A DNA stretch of 64,000 nucleotides from Dehalococcoidia bacterium (GTDB lineage: Bacteria > Chloroflexota > Dehalococcoidia > Lucifugimonadales > Lucifugimonadaceae). Within the stretch, counting starts at the first letter, position 1; each line of letters begins with the position of its first letter. The stretch is from positions 22,058-86,057 of the forward strand of contig PBVQ01000014.1 in assembly GCA_002728715.1 (NCBI GenBank). The letters are read 5' to 3'. Both the position numbers and the translations under genes were made by a program. This document shows positions 32,173 to 42,995 of this stretch, piece after piece. The notes beneath the pieces were generated by a model. That model did no database searches, was not told the origin of the DNA, and saw nothing but the letters and a program-made list of their open reading frames with translations.

Positions 32173-32997
32173 ATGAATAGTAGTGAAGAATATAATTTTA
32201 ATAAATTTTCAAACTTGCCATTCTATACTGATATAAATGCAAAATTTTTAGAATTCGCTAAAATCGATAATCAAAAAACTATTGTGGATTTAGGCTGTGG
32301 TACTGGAGGGATAACAAAATTACTCATAAATAGATTGAAAAACGCTAAAGAGACCGTGATTTATGCAATCGACCATTCCAAAACAGCGCTAAAAACTGCA
32401 GCAAATGAAATTGAAGAAACAAAAAATGTTTTAGTAAAATTTTGCCATTCAGAGGTACAAAGCCTAACTGATGTTATAAAAGATAAAGTTGACGCAATTG
32501 TGTATTGTAATTCTATACATTATGTACCAGATAAATCCGATTTACTTACTAAAATAAAAAGTAAATTAAATAATAAAGGAATACTAGCATTTAACACTTC
32601 ATTTTTCGAAGGTTCACATCCCGAGGATAGTTTGGAGTTTTTCCGAAAATGGATGCTTAGATCTCTTAGAAAAGTAAGAAAAGAATATGGTTTATCAGCA
32701 AAAAAAAGTGATAAAGTTCAATCTAGGGTACAGTTGAATCAAGAGGAATATAAAAATCTATTATTAGAAAATGGATTTGAAATAAATTCGATAAAAACTA
32801 GTAGAATTGATGTACCACTTGAAGGATGGCATTACATATCTGGGTTCTCTGATTGGATAGAAGGCATTCTGCCTGGGATTCCTTTAGAAATAGGTAGAGA
32901 TGTTTTACAAAAATCTTTAGCAGAAATCTGGGAAGAACTTAAATTAAAATCCATTCCAAGAATATGGCTATCTGTTAGCGCTTCTCCGAAAGTTTAA
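32173..32997 (+). CDS. Class I SAM-dependent methyltransferase
   Basis: IVDLGCGTGGITKLL, AIDHSKTAL, VDAIVYCNSIHYV. Confidence 0.88.
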   Translation: MNSSEEYNFNKFSNLPFYTDINAKFLEFAKIDNQKTIVDLGCGTGGITKLLINRLKNAKETVIYAIDHSKTALKTAANEIEETKNVLVKFCHSEVQSLTDVIKDKVDAIVYCNSIHYVPDKSDLLTKIKSKLNNKGILAFNTSFFEGSHPEDSLEFFRKWMLRSLRKVRKEYGLSAKKSDKVQSRVQLNQEEYKNLLLENGFEINSIKTSRIDVPLEGWHYISGFSDWIEGILPGIPLEIGRDVLQKSLAEIWEELKLKSIPRIWLSVSASPKV

Positions 32998-35900
32998 GTC
33001 TCCAAGTAATCAGCAATACTCTTAACGTTATACTTACTTTTTGAAAAATCTGAGGATATATTTTCCGATTGAATAGCACAAAGAGCTGTATCAATTGAAG
33101 TAAAACATGGAATATTCATTAGAGTAGCAGCCCTTCTAATATGAAATCCGTCTTGTAAAGCTTGCCTATCTCCAGTTACAGTATTTATCACTGCGCTAAC
33201 TGTTCCATTTTGAATAATATCTACTACATTTTCTCCTAAATTATTACTTAATCTTTTTTCAACTGTTTTAACCTTAATTCCGAGTTTTGAAATCATTTTT
33301 GCAGTTCCTTCAGTAGCAAATAATTTATGACCATTTTTTTGTAAAATCTTAACCAAATTTTCAGAATCTGATTTATCTGGATTTGCTATGCTTAGTAGAA
33401 TGGGTGAACCTGGATTAACATTTAGTCCAGAACTAATAAGAGCTTTTTTCATAGCCGCAGTGAAGCTACAATCTATACCCATAACTTCACCAGTTGATTT
33501 CATTTCTGGACCCAAAAAAGAATCTACTCCTGAAAGTTTTGACATAGAAAATACTGGAGCCTTAACAGCTACTAAATTTTTATTTGGATGAAGGCCATAA
33601 TTAAAACCTAATTCTTTAATCGATTTTCCATTCATAACTTTCGTAGCAATTTTCACCATTGGAATTCTTGTTACCTTAGATATAAACGGAATAGTCCTTG
33701 AAGATCTTGGATTAACTTCGATAACATAAATCTCCGGTTCTTCTGAATAATTAATTTTGCTATAAATACTCCTGCGAGAATTATCACCTGCAACTATAAA
33801 TTGTATATTCATCAATCCTATAATTTTTAAGGAAGTTGCTATTTTATTTGTATAATCAACAATCATTTTAATTTCTTCATCAGATAGAGATTGAGCTGGA
33901 TATACCGCCATTGAATCACCAGAATGGACCCCTGCTCTTTCAATGTGCTGCATTATACCTGGAATTAATACCCCATTTCCGTCTGAAATAGCATCAACTT
34001 CTACTTCAATCCCAGACAAATAGTGATCAATAAGTATTTCTTGATTGGGGAATTCTTTCTGTGATTTATGAAAATAATTAACCAATTCGTTTTTATTTTG
34101 TACAATTTCCATTGCTCTCCCACCTAGAACATAGCTTGGGCGTAAAAGGACAGGAAATTTCACATCTTCAGCTACAATCATTGCAGAATCAATATCTTTA
34201 GCCATTCCTCCTGGTGGCAGGGGTATTGAGTTTTGTTTTGACAAATCTTCAAATTTTGCTCTATCAGATGCATTATCAATCGATTCAGAAGAAGATCCTA
34301 AGATTGGTAAATCTAATTTTCCCAATCTTTGAGATAAATTTATCGCCGTTTGACCTCCAAACTGAACTAGACTTGAAGGCATTTTATTTGAGTAATTTTC
34401 ATTTTCTATAATATTTCTTATTGATTCTTCGTCTAAGGGTTCGAAATACAATCTATCCGAAGTATCAAAATCAGTAGATACTGTTTCTGGATTAGAGTTA
34501 ATCATGACTGACTTTACGCCTATCTCCTTGAGTGCAAATGCTGCATGAACAGAACAATAATCGAACTCTATACCTTGCCCAATTCTTATTGGACCGCTAC
34601 CAATTACTATAGCTTTATCAGACTTGAGAGTTTGGGCTTCATTTTCCTTAGAATAAGTTGAATAAAAATAAGGAGTATAAGCTTCAAATTCACCAGCACA
34701 TGTATCAACCATTTTGTAAACAGGTAGTATATTCCATTTTTTTCTTAATTGTCGAATGTCTTCAGATAAATAATCAGAAAAATTGGCTATTTGATCATCA
34801 GTAAATCCTAACATTTTAGCCTGAAGTAAAAGTTCTGGAGTCATTTCATTTTTTTCTAGAGCTTTTTCAAATGAAACAATTTTATTTATAGAAAATGTAA
34901 ACCATGGGTCAATTCCAGTAATTTTAGATACTTCTTGAAAGTCTAAACCTCTCCTAATGGCGGTTGCAAGCTTCCAGATTCTATCATCATCTGGAGACAG
35001 AATTTTTAAGTCGTCAGCATCCCAATCAGGATCTTCCCAAGATAAAGTAGATCTTCCATTTTCTAAAGATCTAACAGCTTTTTGTAATGCAGATTCAAAG
35101 TTTCTATCTATAGCCATAACCTCGCCTGTTGCTTTCATTTGAGTACCTAAAGACCTGTCACCTAATGGAAATTTATCGAAAGGCCATCTAGGTATTTTGA
35201 CAACACAATAATCTAATGCGGGTTCAAATGCAGCTGTAGTTTTCTTTGTAACAGCATTTGATATTTGATGTAACGATTTGCCAATAGCTATTTTTGCGGC
35301 AACCCTTGCAATTGGATATCCAGTAGCCTTGGAAGCCAATGCTGAAGATCTACTAACCCTAGGATTAACTTCAATTACATAGTACATAGAGCCTTCATCT
35401 TCATAGCCTGATCCTTCACCCAAATTCTCAGAAATAAGAGTTGTTGGTCTATAAGCTAACTGAACATTACAGCCCCCTTTGATGTCGAGACCTGTAATTA
35501 TGTCCAAGGATGCTGTACGCAATCTCTGATAATCTTTATCATTTAAAGTTTGGCTTGGGGCAACAACTATTGAATCTCCCGTATGAACTCCCATCGGATC
35601 TAAATTTTCCATATTACAGATTGTTATTACATTTCCATCTCCATCACGCATAACTTCGTATTCTATTTCTTTCCAACCAACCAGAGACTTCTCGATTAAA
35701 ACTTGACCGACTCGGCTAGCAGACAAACCTCCCTTAGCAATTTCAACAAGTTCAGTTTCATTTTTTGCAATACCACCTCCCGTTCCTCCTAAAGTATAAG
35801 CTGGCCTGATAACAACTGGAAAACCTATTTTATTAGCTGATTTAATTGCATCTTCAACATTATCTACCGCGAATGATGGCAACACAGGTTGGTCTAAATT

Positions 35901-36302
35901 TTCTAACAAGTTTCTAAATAGTTCTCTATCTTCAGCCATTTCAACTGATTTTACTGAAGTACCAAGAGTTTTCACATTGTATTTTTCAAGTATTCCGTTG
36001 TTATATAAATCACATAATAGGTTTAGGCCTGTCTGACCCCCTAGCGTACCAAGAATCCCGTCTGGTTTTTCAATTTTAATTATTTCTTCTACTACTTCAA
36101 CTGTTAGAGGTTCGATGTAAATTTGGTCTGCAATATCTTCGTCAGTCATTATTGTGCCTGGATTAGAATTTACAAGAACAACTTTAATGCCTTCTTCTCT
36201 TAGAGATCTACAAGCCTGTGTACCAGCATAATCAAATTCTGCTGCCTGACCTATTATTATTGGTCCTGACCCAAGGACTAAAACCTTTTTTATATCAATC
36301 AT
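32994..36302 (-). CDS. carB: Carbamoyl-phosphate synthase large subunit
   Basis: KVLVLGSGPIIIGQAAEFDYAGTQA, duplicated ATP-grasp halves. Confidence 0.98.
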   Translation of the reverse strand: MIDIKKVLVLGSGPIIIGQAAEFDYAGTQACRSLREEGIKVVLVNSNPGTIMTDEDIADQIYIEPLTVEVVEEIIKIEKPDGILGTLGGQTGLNLLCDLYNNGILEKYNVKTLGTSVKSVEMAEDRELFRNLLENLDQPVLPSFAVDNVEDAIKSANKIGFPVVIRPAYTLGGTGGGIAKNETELVEIAKGGLSASRVGQVLIEKSLVGWKEIEYEVMRDGDGNVITICNMENLDPMGVHTGDSIVVAPSQTLNDKDYQRLRTASLDIITGLDIKGGCNVQLAYRPTTLISENLGEGSGYEDEGSMYYVIEVNPRVSRSSALASKATGYPIARVAAKIAIGKSLHQISNAVTKKTTAAFEPALDYCVVKIPRWPFDKFPLGDRSLGTQMKATGEVMAIDRNFESALQKAVRSLENGRSTLSWEDPDWDADDLKILSPDDDRIWKLATAIRRGLDFQEVSKITGIDPWFTFSINKIVSFEKALEKNEMTPELLLQAKMLGFTDDQIANFSDYLSEDIRQLRKKWNILPVYKMVDTCAGEFEAYTPYFYSTYSKENEAQTLKSDKAIVIGSGPIRIGQGIEFDYCSVHAAFALKEIGVKSVMINSNPETVSTDFDTSDRLYFEPLDEESIRNIIENENYSNKMPSSLVQFGGQTAINLSQRLGKLDLPILGSSSESIDNASDRAKFEDLSKQNSIPLPPGGMAKDIDSAMIVAEDVKFPVLLRPSYVLGGRAMEIVQNKNELVNYFHKSQKEFPNQEILIDHYLSGIEVEVDAISDGNGVLIPGIMQHIERAGVHSGDSMAVYPAQSLSDEEIKMIVDYTNKIATSLKIIGLMNIQFIVAGDNSRRSIYSKINYSEEPEIYVIEVNPRSSRTIPFISKVTRIPMVKIATKVMNGKSIKELGFNYGLHPNKNLVAVKAPVFSMSKLSGVDSFLGPEMKSTGEVMGIDCSFTAAMKKALISSGLNVNPGSPILLSIANPDKSDSENLVKILQKNGHKLFATEGTAKMISKLGIKVKTVEKRLSNNLGENVVDIIQNGTVSAVINTVTGDRQALQDGFHIRRAATLMNIPCFTSIDTALCAIQSENISSDFSKSKYNVKSIADYLET

Positions 36303-36311
36303 ATTTTTTAC

Positions 36312-37457
36312 CTAACTCTTATCTAACATTTGAATAAATTTGTCAAAAATATACTCACTATCGTGTGGACCTGGTGATGCTTCAGAATGATATTGTATGG
36401 ACAAAATTCTTAATTTATCACTTACCAAACCTGCTACTGTATTATCATTAATATTTATATGACTTACCTTAACATCATTTGATAAATTATCCGACTTGAG
36501 AGCATAACCATGATTTTGAGCGGTTACGTATACTTTTCCTGTACTTAACTCTCGAATTGGCTGATTACCGCCTCTATGGCCAAAAGGCAATTTAAATGTT
36601 TTGGCACCAAATGCCCTACCAAGTAATTGATGACCAAGGCATATACCTAGAATTGGTTTTGACCCTGCCAATGATCGAATGACCTCTATTGAACCATCTA
36701 AAAATTCAGGATTACCTGGTCCAGGAGATAACACAATTCCATCTGGATTAAGATTTAGTACATCATCCAAAGATACATTTTTTGGCACTACAGTTATACT
36801 ACAATTTCTTGCATACAAAGACCTAAGTATATTGAACTTAACTCCATAATCAAAAAGAACAACATTATATTTTTTAGTAGTTTTTTTAGTTCTATTAACT
36901 AAATCAATAAAACTTCTTTTATTAGAATCTGAATCAGGTAATTCCCATTCGTATATATTTTGCGTAGTCACTTTACTAACGACATCAAATTCACCATATC
37001 TGGGACTTTTACTAATTTTATCTAGACTAAGACTAATATCATTAGAAGCAGATAATATTCCCATCATTACTCCTGAATCTCTAAGTTTTCTTGCTATTGC
37101 TCTAGTATCAAGATCATAAATACCAGGTATGTCATTTTTTTCAAGATATTCTCTAATAGTCTCTTGGGACATAGGATGAGATGGATAATCACATAAATTT
37201 CCGATTACAAATCCACTTACCTGTATTTTGTTAGATTCAACATCATGGGCATTAATTCCATAATTACCAATCATTGGATAAGTAGGCATGAGTATTTGAC
37301 CTGCATAAGATGGGTCAGTAAGCATCTCCTGGTAACCTGTCATAGAAGTATTAAAAACCACCTCACCAATAACCTCTTTATTTGCACCAAAACTTTTCCC
37401 GGGAAATATTGTTCCGTCTTCTAGAATTAAATAAATTTTCTTGTCTGTCTTATACAT
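36312..37457 (-). CDS. carA: Carbamoyl-phosphate synthase small subunit
   Basis: FNTSMTGYQEMLTDPSYAGQI, GICLGHQLLGRA; start at MYKTDKKIY, short overlap with pyrC. Confidence 0.96.
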   Translation of the reverse strand: MYKTDKKIYLILEDGTIFPGKSFGANKEVIGEVVFNTSMTGYQEMLTDPSYAGQILMPTYPMIGNYGINAHDVESNKIQVSGFVIGNLCDYPSHPMSQETIREYLEKNDIPGIYDLDTRAIARKLRDSGVMMGILSASNDISLSLDKISKSPRYGEFDVVSKVTTQNIYEWELPDSDSNKRSFIDLVNRTKKTTKKYNVVLFDYGVKFNILRSLYARNCSITVVPKNVSLDDVLNLNPDGIVLSPGPGNPEFLDGSIEVIRSLAGSKPILGICLGHQLLGRAFGAKTFKLPFGHRGGNQPIRELSTGKVYVTAQNHGYALKSDNLSNDVKVSHININDNTVAGLVSDKLRILSIQYHSEASPGPHDSEYIFDKFIQMLDKS

Positions 37458-38796
37458 TATAATTTTCGTCCTTATAAATAACTTTTCCATCATAGATAGT
37501 GATTAAAATTTTTCCATTCATATTGGTATCTAAAAGTGGAGTATTTGAGCTTTTAGATAGAAATTTATGTTGTTCAACTTTCCATTTTGCTTTTGGATCT
37601 ATAACAACTACATCAGCATAGTAACCTTTTTTTAGTCCTCCAACTTTACTAAGTTTGAATATTTCTGCAGGCCTTGATGTCAAAGACTCGATGATTCTGT
37701 CCATGCTTATAGACTTTTTCAAATATAAATCAAAAACTGATGAAAATGCAGTCTCAAGCACGTTAATACCATGAGCTGCATCTGCAAAACTACATTGTTT
37801 TTCAATATCAGAGTGAGGTGCATGGTCAGTGGCAATAATATCAATTATCCCATCTGATAAACCTTTGGCCATATCATTAGCATCACTAATTGTTCTAAGA
37901 GGTGGATTTACTTTTGCATTAGTATCATATGATTCATTATCAATATAATCTGGAACTTCACCTTTTTTACCGTATACCCAATTTTCATTTAAAGTTAGGT
38001 GATGAGGTGTGACTTCAGCAGTAACGTTCAGTCCCATATTTTTATAAATTTCTAGAAGATGAAGAGATGATGATGATGATATATGAGGGATGTGTAATTT
38101 TGCTCCTATATTTTCAGCTAAAATTAAATCCCTAGCTATCATTACAGTCTCAGCACTTGAGTCTGCTCCAAAAAGTCCTAATCTATTGGAAACTATACCC
38201 TCATTCATTAAACCTTTTCCAACAATTTTTTTATCTTCTGCATGATTTATTACAGGTAAATCTAAGTCCACACTATATGTTAATGCCTGCTTCATAATAT
38301 TTGAATCACTCACAGGATTTCCATCATCAGAAAAACCAATTACTCCAGCCTCTGCTAGTTCATTCATAGGAGAAAGGTTAGCTCCTTTTTGACCAATTGT
38401 TATTGAACCAATTGGCAATATTCTTACAATGGCATCTGTCTTAGATCTATTAACTAAATCATTAACAATATTTGCATTGTCCAATGCAGGTATTGTATTA
38501 GGCATACTAGTTATAGTTGTAAATCCTCCTTTTGCAGCAGATTTACTACCTGTTGATATAGTCTCTTTCCATTCTTGACCAGGATCTCGTAAATGAGTAT
38601 GTGCATCAATAAATCCTGGAGAAACTATCATATTTTTTGCATTTATAATTTCATATTCATCCGAATATGTTTGATTGGAGTTAGGTATAACATCAATTAT
38701 TAAATTATTTTTAATTATCAAGTCCCCTATACAATTTGTTCTTGAACTGGGATCAATTATATTTCCATCCTTAATTACCAACTTTTTAGATCTCAT
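37450..38796 (-). CDS. pyrC: Dihydroorotase
   Basis: PGFIDAHTHLRDPGQEWKETI, ATDHAPHSDIEK. Confidence 0.96.
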   Translation of the reverse strand: MRSKKLVIKDGNIIDPSSRTNCIGDLIIKNNLIIDVIPNSNQTYSDEYEIINAKNMIVSPGFIDAHTHLRDPGQEWKETISTGSKSAAKGGFTTITSMPNTIPALDNANIVNDLVNRSKTDAIVRILPIGSITIGQKGANLSPMNELAEAGVIGFSDDGNPVSDSNIMKQALTYSVDLDLPVINHAEDKKIVGKGLMNEGIVSNRLGLFGADSSAETVMIARDLILAENIGAKLHIPHISSSSSLHLLEIYKNMGLNVTAEVTPHHLTLNENWVYGKKGEVPDYIDNESYDTNAKVNPPLRTISDANDMAKGLSDGIIDIIATDHAPHSDIEKQCSFADAAHGINVLETAFSSVFDLYLKKSISMDRIIESLTSRPAEIFKLSKVGGLKKGYYADVVVIDPKAKWKVEQHKFLSKSSNTPLLDTNMNGKILITIYDGKVIYKDENYNV

Positions 38797-38800
38797 ATTT

Positions 38801-39736
38801 TTATTTTGCCTCACTTAGGATAGTTTTAATTATCGCCATTCTAATATATAAACCGTGTTCGACCTGAAGATTTATTTGACTTTTATCACCGTGCACCAAG
38901 CCAGAAGAAATTTCTACACCTTCATTAACTGGACCTGGATGCATAATCATGACATTATTTTTAGCAATTTTTATTTTTTCTTCATTTATACCCCAGTATT
39001 TGGAATATTCCCTTAGAGATGGTATATTTCCTTGTTCTTGCCTTTCTAATTGAATTCTTAGTGGCATTATCACGTCAGCATTCTCAATAGCATGATCTAA
39101 ATCATCAACAAAGTTAACGCGAGAATTTTTTTGCTCAAAAAATTTATTCTTGAAAAAAGATAATGTTTTAGGAGAATTAATGTATACATTAGCGCCTAAT
39201 TTAGAAAAACCTAGTATATTTGAACGAGCAACTCTACTATGCAATATATCACCAATTATAGATATTTTTTTATTTTTTAATGTTCCTAATTTTTTTTGAA
39301 TAGTATAAATATCAAGTAAAGTTTGAGTTGGATGTGCATGTAATCCGTCACCTGCATTGATAACTGGTATATCTATATTTCTAGAGATAAAATAGGGAGC
39401 TCCTGCATCAGAATGCCTAACAATAATAAGATCAAATTGCATTGCTTCTAGAGTCTTTACCGTATTAAGTAAAGATTCACCTTTCTTAACACTGCTACTT
39501 CCTAGTGAAATATTTATAACATCGGCACCAAGTTTTTTGGCTGCTAACTCGAAAGATGTTCGAGTTCTTGTACTGTTTTCATAAAATAATGTTAATACTG
39601 ATTTACCACTAGTATATTTTTTTGTTGATGCAATATTATCATTTGATAATTTATCAGCTTCATTCATTATACTTTGAATATGAACTTCACTTAGTTGGTC
39701 TACATCTAGTAAACTTTTATTGCTAGTTATATTCAA
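38801..39736 (-). CDS. pyrB: Aspartate carbamoyltransferase catalytic subunit
   Basis: FYENSTRTRTSFELAAKKLGAD, HPTQTLLDIYT, HPGPVNEGVEI. Confidence 0.97.
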   Translation of the reverse strand: MNITSNKSLLDVDQLSEVHIQSIMNEADKLSNDNIASTKKYTSGKSVLTLFYENSTRTRTSFELAAKKLGADVINISLGSSSVKKGESLLNTVKTLEAMQFDLIIVRHSDAGAPYFISRNIDIPVINAGDGLHAHPTQTLLDIYTIQKKLGTLKNKKISIIGDILHSRVARSNILGFSKLGANVYINSPKTLSFFKNKFFEQKNSRVNFVDDLDHAIENADVIMPLRIQLERQEQGNIPSLREYSKYWGINEEKIKIAKNNVMIMHPGPVNEGVEISSGLVHGDKSQINLQVEHGLYIRMAIIKTILSEAK

Positions 39737-40269
39737 TGTAAAACCACCGAATCATTAGAATCTACTTCAACAAGATTTACTTTAACTTTCTGTTCATATT
39801 CCGTAGGAATGTTTTTACCTATATAATCTGGCCTTATTGGTAGTTCTCTATGGCCTCTATCGACTAAAACTGCCAATTGAATTTTTTTGGGCCTACCAAA
39901 GTTAAGCAAAGCTTGCATAGCCGCTCTTATAGTTCTACCTGTATATAAAACATCGTCTACTATTATGACATTTTTATCTTTTATATCACTCGGAATAATG
40001 GAATTTTTAGCTTGCTTAATGTGATAGTTTTCAAGGTCATCTCTCCATAGTTTAGGATCTAAATTACCAACTAAAATATTTTTATTAGTAATATCGCGAA
40101 CAGTTTCAGAAATTCTTTTCGCTAAAAATACCCCTCGAGTTTCAACTCCAACCAAAATCACATCAGTTACACTTAGGTTTTTTTCAATTATTTCAAAAGA
40201 AATCCTCTTAATACATTTGAATAAATCTATCTCTGATAAAAGTATTTTCGTTTTTTTTGAATTTGACAT
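39733..40269 (-). CDS. pyrR: PyrR regulator / uracil phosphoribosyltransferase
   Basis: VGVETRGVFLAKRI, VIIVDDVLYTGRTIRAAMQAL, LVDRGHRELPIRPDYIGKNIPT. Confidence 0.96.
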   Translation of the reverse strand: MSNSKKTKILLSEIDLFKCIKRISFEIIEKNLSVTDVILVGVETRGVFLAKRISETVRDITNKNILVGNLDPKLWRDDLENYHIKQAKNSIIPSDIKDKNVIIVDDVLYTGRTIRAAMQALLNFGRPKKIQLAVLVDRGHRELPIRPDYIGKNIPTEYEQKVKVNLVEVDSNDSVVLH

Positions 40270-40278
40270 AAATTTTTC

Positions 40279-40306
40279 CAAAAAAAAACCTTGCTAACGC
40301 AAGGCA
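40279..40306 (-). terminator. Intrinsic terminator in pyr operon leader
   Basis: Minus strand CCTTGC-GTTA-GCAAGG followed by TTTTTTTT. Confidence 0.85.
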
Positions 40307-40323
40307 ACAAAAAAAACTTACCA

Positions 40324-40345
40324 CCTTGCCAGTCTCTCTGTACTG
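40324..40345 (-). promoter_or_regulatory. PyrR-binding element in pyr leader RNA
   Basis: Minus strand CAGTACAGAGAGACTGGCAAGG, close to the PyrR-site consensus AGTCCAGAGAGGCTGNNAAGG. Confidence 0.85.
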
Positions 40346-40392
40346 ATTTAAAGGTTATTCCTTTAGACAATAGTATCATCAAAATTTGATAT

Positions 40393-40968
40393 TCACAACC
40401 TAACCCATAAACCAGAATCAGATTCGTTAAAGTTTTCAGAATAAACAACGGTTTCCCATTTATCTGGGAAAATCTCGTTTCCACATGTACAAAATAAGTG
40501 ATTCAATTTACTTTTTTTTAATATATTTTTATAACAATTTTTACAACTAAATAAAAACATAAATTTTTTTTTCCATTTGTGGATTTTTACATCAACATAA
40601 CTTCTGGGTAGTATATTTAATTTTTTACAAATAAGCCTAAATTCCTTACCATGACTTGGAATGTACGGACCATATTCACTAAATGTGAAAGCATGTGCTA
40701 ATTCATGAAGAACAACTGATTTTATTTCTTCTCTCTTACCAAATAAAATCAAATTAAAGGACAGAGTAATTTGATTATTTTTATAATTGTATGAACCTAA
40801 AGTTTTTTTCATACTTTTTGAAATTTTAATATCTGGGAATAATATTTGATAATGATTTGAATTAATTGTTTCTTCGATTATAGAATATATTAAATCTGGA
40901 ATTGAAAATTCAATAATATTACTCTCAATAGGATCAGAATTTTTTAGGAAATTAAAAGTTAATTGCAT
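40393..40968 (-). CDS. SprT-like zinc metalloprotease domain protein
   Basis: VVLHELAHAFTFSEYGPYIPSHGKEFRLICKKL plus C-terminal CxxC. Confidence 0.85.
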   Translation of the reverse strand: MQLTFNFLKNSDPIESNIIEFSIPDLIYSIIEETINSNHYQILFPDIKISKSMKKTLGSYNYKNNQITLSFNLILFGKREEIKSVVLHELAHAFTFSEYGPYIPSHGKEFRLICKKLNILPRSYVDVKIHKWKKKFMFLFSCKNCYKNILKKSKLNHLFCTCGNEIFPDKWETVVYSENFNESDSGLWVRL

Positions 40969-41011
40969 AATTTGATGATAGCATTTTTACGGATAAGGTC
41001 ACTTTTCAAAA

Positions 41012-42103
41012 TTACAAGAATCTGTTGACACTAAACTCATTTATATAAGTATCTAATTGCTCTTCAAAAATATCTTTGCTGATTATTTTACCCATGGCTG
41101 GACCAAATAATATTCCATTAGCACTACCGCCTCCACAGAGAAAAATATTTTCAAAGTCCTTAAGCCTACCCAGGATTGGTAGAGAATCTTTGGTCATAGG
41201 CCTAAGACATGCAGTTTGTTCAACAACAAAATTTTCATCTAAGAAAGGAAAAATTTCTTTAGCATTTTGCAGAATCTGATTTTTAGAATCATTGGTTATA
41301 GATTCATCATAGCCTACATCTTCATGAGTAGTGCCTAACCAAGTAATATTTTTATCTTTAGTAGTAATATAATTTTTACCCCACCAAAATGACACATTAA
41401 ATCCTGGGCTAATATTTTTCATGCGCAAGATCTGCCCCTTAATTGGGGTTAACATACTTTTCCCAAAAAAATCCATAAAAAATTTTTCAGCCCAAGAACC
41501 ATTAGATATGATTATTTTGTCAAAATTATACGATTCATCATCACTAAATATTCTTACTTGTTTTCCAGAATCAGCATCAATTTTATTAATATTTTTTTGT
41601 ACAAAATTAACTCCATTTTGAATAGCATTATCAAAAAATGTTTTGGATAACATGTATGAATCAACTTCGAGTGAATTTTTTATGTATAAGCCACCATCAA
41701 TTTCTTGAGATACTCTAGCATCAATATGCCTTAGCTCCCCTAATGACAAAAAATGAAATTCTTTATTCAATTTATTTTTTTTGTAATTATCGTAAATTTT
41801 CGAATAACTATTATTCTTAAATAAATGTACTACTGGTTTTTTAGAATAGTAAAATTTACTATGAAATTTCATTTTAAGATTATTATGAACACTTAAAGCA
41901 TAATCGGATAATTGTTCAGAATAGGAATTTATATCATAATCTATAAAAGGAATAATTGACCCATTGGATTTTCCTGAAGAATGGGCACCTATAAAATCCT
42001 TTTCAAAAATAGTTATATCAGATGTTTTTTTAGAAAGATAGTAAGCTGCAGCGCATCCTGCTATACCACCTCCAATTATTCCAATTTTCAAAATTTGCTC
42101 CAA
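41012..42103 (-). CDS. FAD-dependent oxidoreductase (DAO family)
   Basis: IGIIGGGIAGCAAAYYLSKK; CLRPMTKDSLPILGRL; LCGGGSANGILFGPAMGKII. Confidence 0.9.
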   Translation of the reverse strand: MEQILKIGIIGGGIAGCAAAYYLSKKTSDITIFEKDFIGAHSSGKSNGSIIPFIDYDINSYSEQLSDYALSVHNNLKMKFHSKFYYSKKPVVHLFKNNSYSKIYDNYKKNKLNKEFHFLSLGELRHIDARVSQEIDGGLYIKNSLEVDSYMLSKTFFDNAIQNGVNFVQKNINKIDADSGKQVRIFSDDESYNFDKIIISNGSWAEKFFMDFFGKSMLTPIKGQILRMKNISPGFNVSFWWGKNYITTKDKNITWLGTTHEDVGYDESITNDSKNQILQNAKEIFPFLDENFVVEQTACLRPMTKDSLPILGRLKDFENIFLCGGGSANGILFGPAMGKIISKDIFEEQLDTYINEFSVNRFL

Positions 42104-42199
42104 AATTGCTTATGAATTAATTATAATTCATTAAAAAAAAAGATGAATATAAAAAAATTTGATATTCTATTTATAATAAATACTAATTCGGAGAAGAAA

Positions 42200-42985
42200 A
42201 TGGAAAATGAATCTCAACCACAAATAAAAGGTAAATTCACTACTTGTAAACTAGTCAAAAGAGAAGACCTGACTCATGACTTAATAAAGTTTTGGCTTGA
42301 ACCTGAAGAATCATTTAATTTTAAACCAGGACAATACTGCACTATAGGCACAGGAGGTATTGAGAGACCATATTCAATAGTTTCCTCTCCCGATGAAAAA
42401 AACATCGAACTATTTATCGAAGTTGTTCCTCCACCAGATGGGAACTTAACTCCCTTACTCCATGAATTGAGTGTTGGAGCCGAGATGACACTAAGGCCAA
42501 GAGGTAAAGGTATATTTGTAATACAACCTCAATTTAAAAATCACATATTTGTAGGAACTGTTACAGGGGTGGTCCCATATGTTTCAATGCTTAGGAAATT
42601 CTTAAATGATACAAACTGGCCTGAACCTGAAAAAATGGAAAATGTAAAAAGAGAAGATTATCAATTTCATGTCCTCGAAGGAGCAAGTTACTCTGATGAA
42701 TTTGGGTACGATGACGAATTAACTCAACTTTCTAAAGAACATGATTTTATTCATTTTTATCCATCAGTATCAAGGCCAGATGAAGCAAAAAATAGCGATT
42801 GGAAGGGAGCCAAAGGCAGAATTAATAATCTTGTTGAAGATTATATTGCTAAACTTGGGATAAACCCTAAGGAAACATGCATATATGCTTGTGGTCATCC
42901 TCAAATGATAGAAGACGTAGAAAAAAGATTTTCTGATACAGATTTTACTTTCCTAGAGGAAAGATTCTGGAAAGACGATGATTAG
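42200..42985 (+). CDS. Ferredoxin/flavodoxin-NADP+ reductase-like oxidoreductase
   Basis: FKPGQYCTIGTGGIERPYSIVSSP, FVGTVTGVVPYVSML, CIYACGHPQMIEDV; SD GGAG before ATG at 42200. Confidence 0.9.
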   Translation: MENESQPQIKGKFTTCKLVKREDLTHDLIKFWLEPEESFNFKPGQYCTIGTGGIERPYSIVSSPDEKNIELFIEVVPPPDGNLTPLLHELSVGAEMTLRPRGKGIFVIQPQFKNHIFVGTVTGVVPYVSMLRKFLNDTNWPEPEKMENVKREDYQFHVLEGASYSDEFGYDDELTQLSKEHDFIHFYPSVSRPDEAKNSDWKGAKGRINNLVEDYIAKLGINPKETCIYACGHPQMIEDVEKRFSDTDFTFLEERFWKDDD

Positions 42986-42995
42986 TACAGTAATT

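Noticed and set aside
40227-40484. 85-aa minus ORF across the pyr leader
   Set aside because: Covers the PyrR element and terminator and overlaps pyrR and the sprT-like gene in other frames; leader RNA explains the region better.
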